Below, piece by piece: positions 57,324 to 64,000 of a stretch of 64,000 nucleotides of DNA (the first letter of the stretch is position 1; each line of letters opens with the position of its first letter). Source of the DNA: Ilyonectria destructans (taxonomy: Eukaryota > Ascomycota > Sordariomycetes > Hypocreales > Nectriaceae); assembly GCA_020740775.1 (NCBI GenBank), contig JAHEWK010000006.1, forward strand, positions 2,790,001-2,854,000, in the 5' to 3' direction. The notes beneath the pieces are model-generated. The model saw only the letters and a list, made by a program, of their open reading frames with translations, did no database searches and was not told the DNA's origin. A program made the translations under genes and the position numbers.

Positions 57324-57408
57324 TTGCCGCCTTGCTTTGGTTGCCGCCCTGCTTTGGTTGCCGCCCTGCTTTGGTTGCCGCCCTGCTTTGGTTGCCGCCC
57401 TGCTTTGG
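57324..57408 (+). repeat. 17-bp minisatellite, five units
   Basis: Five adjacent units of TTGCCGCCCTGCTTTGG. The last four are identical, and the first has T for C at one position. Total 85 nt, in a convergent spacer. The minus-strand ORF over it encodes a short Gln/Lys/Gly repeat that I do not believe is a protein. Confidence 0.95.
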
Positions 57409-58048
57409 CGATGGCTTGCATTGAGGGGTAAGTAGTTGTCTCGCCATGGAGGCTCGCAGTCGTTTCCTGATGGAGGTTCAACATGTACAACAATGTAAAT
57501 GGAAAATATTTTCCTAGACTAGAGGTGCAGCACAGCACATGTGCAGTGGACTTAGCACATATTCTCTAATGCTTTCTATGGTACGTATGGTGCTTGTTGT
57601 AGGGATGGTGTCTGTTTAGGTAGTGTGCCCGTCAGCCTGCGGTTGCCTTACACCGACGGGCGAACCATCTCGACATGCCATCCCGAGGCTTGATTTTTTC
57701 CCTGTAAAACCCCCCCCCTCCCGCTTACCAACTGGGAAATAATAGCAGTTTACACCAAATCTAGACCGTCGTCAATCAAGGCTAGATCCCCTCCTCTCCT
57801 ATCCCCCACATGTGCCATTTCATATACTCTTGATGCATTGCCAGGTCATCAACTTGTCAGCTGGTCTCCCACGGTATCAGGAAAGACTAAGGCGGTTTTG
57901 CATAAGGCCCAATGGTAGCGGCGGCTTAGAACAGTCGACGCGACCCGATTAAGCCGAGTCCACGTGTTCACGAGGGGGCCTCAGTGTTTGTCGGATGGTC
58001 TTGCCAGGGCAATGGCATCATCTCGAGGAACAAGAGGGGAAGGCCGAG

Positions 58049-60105
58049 TCAGTAGGACAAGTCGAAACCGCACGGCGATGTTTCGGTCTTGGGCGTGCTC
58101 ATGTAAAGAGCCTGATATGTCTTGGCCCATGGCTGAGCCGTTGGGGTTGGCGTTACATTGGGCGCCGTGAGATCCTTCTGGCACTTGGTATCTGAGGTAG
58201 CCAGAGCGGAAGACACGCCAGACACGCCACGGGGGTTCACGGAGCCCGCCGGAGGCTCTGGTATAATGTGAGCATGCTCTGCCGCCGGGTGGGGTCCATT
58301 GGGCGGCAGGATATTCGATCCATCTGGATCTGCAGAGCCGAGCTGCAGCTTTGGGTAGCTAGGGAACCGAATCGCGGAATCAAAAGATATGAGGACTAGC
58401 GGCCTGGGCCGGCCTCTAACTGCGTGCCCTGGCGCATAGATTAGAGTCCGGTCGTCCATGGCCCAGTCAACTTCGCCCAGCGGCATCTGGGGATAGAGGA
58501 TATTGTGAAGTTGGGCTAGCTCGGCGTTGGGCCGTGAAGACTGATCCGGTGGCCAGAACTTGACCCCGTGATGCAATCCCTTGCGTCCTTTCTTGGAAGT
58601 GTTAAGTTGCGTCTTTGATGATTGGCCGGTCCGCGTATCATCTGCAGTCCCATGAGCGGGATCAAGTTTTGGTCGAACCCGCAGGCGTAAGCGTTGGGAC
58701 TCGTCAATCAAATCGACAAAGGTCTCGCACGACGAGTTATAAAACCGGACGAAACATTCTCCTATTGTGAACGTGGGGCCCAAGGCTCCGTTGTCACCGA
58801 CATGTACATTTTCCGGGAGCCGAGTCTCAATGTGAGTCTCACTATCCCATGCGTTAGGATCGCGGCCCTCGTCGTCTGGTGACGATTGCGCTATAGGGAG
58901 AGTATCCCTGAGGATATCGGACATCGGATGGCGAACCGGGTCGACGTTTTCGTCAGTTTTATCGAAGCGAATCTCCTTTTTATAGCAGCTGCGTTGGCTT
59001 TGGGCGTTCGTCGGAAGGCATTCTCGACGAGAATCGAAAATAAACAGCTTTCCCGTGCCTTCATCTCTTGTGAGTTGAAGCGCGTCCCAACGTTGATCGA
59101 CCGGGCCCTCGGCCGCATGCCGTCGCCAAAGATTTCGCATTGGCGGCGACTCGCAGCTCTCGCGGGTTGCCTCGCAAAGAGGGAACCGCACGACGTGGTA
59201 GTAAGAGTTCCATTTCCCGTGTTCTGGATGGAGCTTGTTTTTATTGGACAGGCAGTAGAAGTAATCGTCAAAGATCTCAAAACAGATGTTCTGGCCCAGA
59301 TTCGAGCCGGCGAAGTTCCACAGAGTCAGATCCGAGGGCGTCCACTCTTTAGTCTGAAGATCGAGCCGCTGAAGAGTCCATCGCTTAAAGCCATCGAATG
59401 CTAGCTGGGATTTCGTGCCGTAGACGAGGTAATCCGCATTATTTCGAACAAACAGCTTGTTCGTTGAACGCAGGTTGCAAAAGGCGAGGACTTTAAGGTC
59501 TTCGGTGCGGAAGACGACTAGCCAGCTCACCGTGATGCCCTCGCAATCCTGGTAGCTATATAATGACGATACGATGCCGTGCGAGTAGTGCACGGGGCGG
59601 AAGTTGTAGAGACTTGACCACTGAAACTCGGACATTAAGGAATGCAGCAACCGAGGGATGCTCACAACCAGCTCTTCCTGAGCTGATCGGTGCACATCAA
59701 GAACACGGAGAGTATCGCGGTTAGCGGTATAGCACAGGACACCGTTTGTGTAGATGAAGCTTTCGGCCACAGCCACGACGGCGACCAAGTATGGCTCTGC
59801 ATATCGAACTGCATTCCGCCTCTTGACAAGCCTCCGCAGGCCCCTCGCGTAAGCATGTGCCGTCTGCGCCTCGACGGTCTCAGGTGAGAACTTGACCCTC
59901 TAGGTATGAATCTCGTCAGCCAGGTGGTCAGCGGGCAATGGGAAGCAAAGAACCGGCTCACCTGAAGAGCCACACGGCAGATGCTCTCGTTGAGTAGGAT
60001 GTAGTGGAAATGGCGGCACGTCTGTCCAAAGTCGAAGAGGTCGTCAATATGAAGAAGCTCAGCAATGAGAGAAATTATCTCAATGGGAAGCTTAAGAAGG
60101 CTCAT
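58049..60105 (-). CDS. F-box domain protein, substrate unknown
   Basis: Coding parts are complement(58049..59899, 59962..60105), 664 residues; the 62-nt intron is GTGAGC...CCTAG, phase 0. The start MSLLKLPIEIISLIAELL opens a typical F-box (residues 1-45, with LPIEII, DLFDFGQTCRHFHYIL). Family knowledge: an F-box binds Skp1 in SCF ubiquitin ligases. After it comes a basic linker and a long region with repeated short strands (for example FIYTNGVLCYTANRDTLRVLD, here LCYTANRDTLRVLD), which may form a propeller-like substrate domain, though no WD repeats are clear. The C-terminal third is hydrophilic and probably disordered. Many Pezizomycotina carry large expanded families of such proteins. The target cannot be guessed. 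Confidence 0.8.
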
Positions 60106-62138
60106 GACTATTGCACCCTGAAGGCTCTCGCGCCGCCGTAGAAGGACCTCCCAAAGACGAATTGACGATGACAAGGCATGTGTTGCAACTCTACAGTAGA
60201 AGGCGCGAGAGCACAGCTCGATTGAGAGAGGACCGCGACATTTATTATATTTGGCGAGAACAAAGGGTAGTGATGAGAGGATAGTATTCACACCACTCAC
60301 CACAGCCTTACTTACGTCCCTGACAACAGCCAGGGGCGGGCTCATGCCCCCGACAGCTCGAGGTACTGAGCAGAGCCGCATGACCCATGGCCCATGGACA
60401 GTAGCCTCTAAACGCATCGCATCGGTGTTCGAGGTTCTGTGTCACGTCGTTCGGGCGCACAGACGCGGCTGTTGATTCCACCGGAATGGAGCAGACGCCT
60501 CCATCGCATACTTCTCCTACGCCCTCCTGTGATGAGGTTAGGCTCGGATGCTGGAGCGTCGGGGTTGCGAATCATCACACGAAGGAGCACACGAAGGGGG
60601 GTGCCTCATTCCGGTGGCATCGACTGCCAATCTGCGCACGCAGGCGCAGCGCAACACGGTGGGGAGGATTCTTGATTGTGTGCAATGTGCGGCCGGCCAT
60701 GAGAGTGAAGGGAGAGCATCGGCTTCGAACGCGACTCTCGGGCTGCACAGTGCCTAAACCTTGTCTACAGGGCCCTCAAGTCCGGAGGAAGCTCCAATCG
60801 ACTCTAGTGGACAGAGGAGAGTTTTCTTCTCTTGACGAGGGGCATCCACCCATGGCACTTTGAAGTCCCGTCGACTCCATACACCGATGCCCTTTTCGGG
60901 AGAGCGCGGGGGTCGAGAACCACAGGAGACTCCAGGAGTATCATTTCCGGCTGCACAACCTACCTTAGCTGAGACGGGGGGGACTACGAGCTGCGGGCGC
61001 CGGCTACCATGGAACTGAGGTGGCTATGCAAAAACGGAACGCCCAAGTTCCCTGATGGGCCGCCAATGGGAAAAGAATAACTACCTCAAACTGACGCAAA
61101 TCTCTGCTGTTGAGGCTCTGCTCTGCTCCGCTACCTCCTGCTCCCGCTATTTGCCGGTCGGCCACCTAGGTACCTAAGGTAGGTAATTAATTTAGCAGCA
61201 AAGCCCTGACGCAGCTTTGAGGCTCTGCAAGGGTAGGTACCTCGCGGTTCCAGCATTAGCATCGTCAGCCGAGACCATCACCTGTTGCTCTCCTGATCAC
61301 GCAAAAAGGCCTCGAGTCGGGCTTGGGGATCTAGGCCGATCGACTAGGTCTCTCCTACGCTAATTGGATGCCTTCTGCCATTTGAGTTGGTTGATTGCTG
61401 GTTCAACACGGTCGGTAGTGTCACGCATGCAGAATTCGCTGGTCCTGGTCGCGTTGAGCAGACCAACCGCATTGGAAAAGAATATGCTGCGTTGGCAAGC
61501 TGCGGGCCCCCATCGTGCGTGGTGTTTGATGTATAAGCTGCCGAAGCTTCCCTGAATGGGATACACTGCATGTCGGCGTCATCGCCGCATGGCTAGCTGC
61601 GCCATGAACCGCGGCGTGCATCCCAATGAGACATGGAGGGCTTGAGGCTCAACTGGGTCCCTCAGCAAGATCCTGCTCTCTCAATCCCGCAGCCTGATCT
61701 TGTTTTCTCTTCCCCCTATACTTGAAGCCCCTGGCTGCGCTCGGTAGATGAGATGTCCCAGCTACCCAAAACTTCGTGTTTCCCGCATTCTGCAACGTTC
61801 TTCAGCACTATTCACACCACCACCCACCACGCCACCACACCTCTACGTCCACACCTCCACCTCCACGCCCATCCATCACACTCATACATCTGCAGAGCCT
61901 CAAACTTGAGCCTCATCGCGCACACGGCTTACTGGCTCAATAGGCGGGGTAGATAATGCATAATCTATTGTACCTAATTGAATTGTACGCGGCCATCCAC
62001 ACCACTTCCTCATCCATCATGGCTCCGCCGCGCCACGGATTAGGGCCGGCTGAAGAATACTAGACCTGTTCCATGTTTTGAGAGACACACACATGACACA
62101 AGTAGCATGCCAGGTACATTTTACGACCGCCCAATCAG
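60106..62138. other. intergenic region between the F-box and MOSC-reductase genes
   Basis: About 2 kb. It includes a TAGGTACCTA palindrome at 61167-61176 within a run of similar TACCTA/TAGGTA words. Small overlapping ORFs have no domain support. Confidence 0.4.
61167..61176. repeat. TAGGTACCTA palindrome
   Basis: Perfect 10-bp palindrome, part of a cluster of ACCTAGGT and TAGGTA words (61164-61186). A related cluster occurs near 32753-32795. A regulatory meaning is unproven. Confidence 0.5.
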
Positions 62139-63845
62139 CTAGATCTCGATGGAAATCAAGCCGATGCCTCTGCTGACGCAGGACAACATGACCGTTTCCT
62201 TCTCCTCCGGCTGAAGAGCTGAGCCCCTGTGGTCGACGCGGCCGCTCTTGAGCGTGGTTTTGCACGTTCCGCAGTTTCCCACTTCGCAACTTGATGGAAC
62301 GTCTCCGAACTCCCGTCGGAGCACCTCGAGGAGGCTCTCTTCCTCTCCCACCTTGACCACTTTGTCACCTCGGTTGACTACTTTCGCCTCGAAAGGGTCA
62401 CCCGAGACGTCAGCCGCAAACGCCTCAAAATGAACCTCATTGGGCGGGACACAGCATTCTTCGACGGCTTCCTTGGCAGCCTCCATCATTCTGTTGGGCC
62501 CACAGACGTAGAGGTGGCTATTCCATGGCAGTGTCTTTACGATGTTCTTGATGTCCATCCTCTCACCCTTGGATTTGTCGTATATGGTAACGCTCTCGCG
62601 CATGGGCTCCAAGCGATCTAGGAATGCCGCCTCCTCAGCCGAGCGCACGGCGTAGTGGAGATCGCAGGCCAAATGAATGGAATGGTACCGCTTGAGCAAG
62701 GCTAAGAAGGCTGTGATTCCTATCCCACCCGCAATGAAGACTTGTACGCTCGCAGATGCCGCATGAGCCACATCTGTCGTGATCCTGCCCACCTGTATAA
62801 TGTCGCCGACTTTAGCAGATTCATGTAGGTATCGGGATCCTCCACGGCTGTGGTCGTCGAGAGCGATGCCGAGTTCAAACATGTTGCCAATGTTATCTTT
62901 GTCGCTCTTTTCCGCTGCAGAGACCATCGAGTAGGTCCTAAGCAACCCGTTCGGAAGTTTCAACTTCACATGCGACCCTGGAAGATACTTGTCGGCCTCC
63001 AGGTCCGGGTTTACCGCCTTGAAAATCAGGGATACGATGCTCGGGGTCTCCATCTTGCGATCGATGATCCTAAAGTCCTTCCACGCGTCTTCTTTCTGGC
63101 TTTTCCGCTTCGCCTTGGCCACTCTCTTTCTGAACTGCCCTCTGCTCTCCTCGCCGAGCGCTTCAACAGCCGCAAGCTCCTCGTTCATGGCGAGATTCCC
63201 CGTGTCGCGATGGAGGTACTCTTGCACCCGCTCGACTGTCCACCTGGGCCACTTCCGCTCCACGAGTCTCAGCTCGTCTCCCACATTAACGCTGCCTTCA
63301 CGTATCACTCGGTAGTACCAACCCGTGCGGCTCGTCTTGTAGGTTTGGGGTGCAAAGTTCTTGAGAGAGAATCGGTGATTTAGTTTGAAGCATGGCTGGC
63401 GAGGGAGGGACACCTGGAGGAGAACCTCGGGGCCAACTGAGATGATGTCGCCGATGCACACGTTTCGCTCGTTCATGGAGGCTGTGACGAAGTTCTCTCC
63501 GAAGCCACCGGGGACAAACCGGTCTACTCGCTCTGGGTAAGAGGCTTGCCAGTCGCGGTAATGGGATGAGCAGTCTTATATATTTGTTAGCACATGCGCG
63601 CTTGACGAACTTGAGCCGTACTCACAACCCAAAATTGCTTTGTCGGGTCCTCCGTGAAATGTCGGATCATGCTCGTCTCCTTCGAGGCCCAGCTTTGTGA
63701 GTTTCATTGGGCCGCCGCAAATATTTTTGTCGATTCCCGAAGTGATTTCCAATCCAGGCATTTTTTTCATCCTCGAGGTCCGTATTTCCAGCAGCCTGTC
63801 TACCCCGAATGGGCTGCACAGGTCGGCAGTGAGAGAGATGCCCAT
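62139..63845 (-). CDS. MOSC domain fused to flavin reductase and [2Fe-2S] ferredoxin domains
   Basis: Coding parts are complement(62139..63574, 63626..63845), 551 residues if translation starts at MGISLTADL; the frame stays open upstream (to about 63920), so the true start is uncertain. The 51-nt intron is GTGAGT...TATAAG. Residues about 15-160 are a MOSC domain of the YiiM type, with LGLEGDEHDPTFHGGPDKAI, FVPGGFGENF and the likely molybdenum-ligand C134 in PRQPCFKL. A helical segment follows (about 165-225). The ferredoxin-reductase module has RTYSMVSA (flavin) and AGGIGITAFLALL and YVCGPNRMMEA (NAD(P)H). A plant-type ferredoxin closes the protein, with C503, C508, C511 and C539. Such a protein could pass electrons from NAD(P)H to a molybdenum site within one chain. 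The reaction is unknown; mARC-like reduction of N-hydroxylated compounds is my inference. Confidence 0.88.
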
Positions 63846-64000
63846 CTTGATGAGGTGGATCGACGAGATGGTGGCGACGTCGGGAATATTGGGAGGAGTT
63901 TCGTGAGAATTAAGGACGAAGTTATTACATCACAGTCGGGGAATTTATTGCCGAGGATTTTGCTTTCCTAATCGAAGCCAATTCGTCGAAGCTGATAGGA
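63846..64000. other. right-edge sequence upstream of the MOSC fusion
   Basis: Minus-strand frame continuity from the MOSC gene reaches about 63920, where a stop precedes it. This may be leader, or part of an upstream exon cut off by the window end. Confidence 0.35.

Larger units (their letters stand above)
56622..58048. other. convergent spacer containing a minisatellite
   Basis: About 1.4 kb between the amphiphysin-like gene (+) and the F-box gene (-). It holds a 17-bp tandem repeat at 57324-57408 and an imperfect 20-22-nt direct repeat (CCTCGGACCGTGT type) at 56952 and 56975. No gene was seen. Confidence 0.45.

Noticed and set aside
57187..57538. Minus-strand ORFs encoding a short repeated Gln/Gly/Lys peptide
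   Set aside because: They are simply translation of the 17-bp minisatellite.
1..64000. Transposons, TPP riboswitches, CRISPR arrays, rRNA and secondary-metabolite core enzymes
   Set aside because: None were seen: no transposase, terminal repeats, thiamine riboswitch boxes, spaced direct repeats or PKS/NRPS motifs.

Overview
The window is nuclear DNA of a filamentous ascomycete (Pezizomycotina, most likely a Sordariomycete). Genes carry short GT-AG introns of about 45-70 nt with CTAAC/CTGAC-like branch points. Codon use is GC-rich, spacers are long and there are no operons. The gene set is typical of filamentous fungi: a Sln1-class hybrid histidine kinase, a FluG-type amidohydrolase/glutamine synthetase fusion and a BAR-SH3 amphiphysin. 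I saw no transposase, CRISPR, rRNA or virus-like gene.

Left part (1-25 kb), mostly housekeeping: GET3 ATPase (-), 5-hydroxyisourate hydrolase (+), a small unknown gene with an ambiguous 3' end (-), a tRNA-Ser(AGA) (+), the CDC50 flippase subunit (+), FACT subunit SPT16 (-), a carboxymuconolactone decarboxylase-like protein (+), an unknown membrane-anchored protein (-), the KEOPS kinase BUD32 (+), a glutamate-cysteine ligase regulatory subunit (-), the AP-1 sigma adaptin (+) with what looks like a choice of last exon, and the Pol III repressor MAF1 (+).

Middle (26-44 kb), regulatory and accessory: the Sln1-type kinase (-), the FluG-like gene (-) and a major facilitator gene (-) with an in-frame stop at codon 118. 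A small Cys-rich ORF (+) follows, then about 5.5 kb with no gene I can support.

Right part (44.9-64 kb): a large disordered protein (+) whose N-terminal third resembles two histone-fold segments and whose tail repeats a short proline motif four times; a small single-pass membrane protein (+); a CsbD-like protein (-); cysteine desulfurase NFS1 (-); an amphiphysin/Rvs167 homologue (+); a 17-bp minisatellite; an F-box protein (-); and a MOSC-flavin reductase-[2Fe-2S] fusion (-) near the right edge.

Most genes serve separate conserved cell functions: tail-anchored protein insertion, chromatin, tRNA modification and Pol III control, glutathione, Fe-S clusters, and endocytosis/trafficking. Splice sites were read by eye and checked by codon phase across each junction. 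Items most worth checking are the MOSC fusion, the histone-fold-like protein, the alternative AP-1 sigma tail, the broken transporter and the two-start decarboxylase-like gene.
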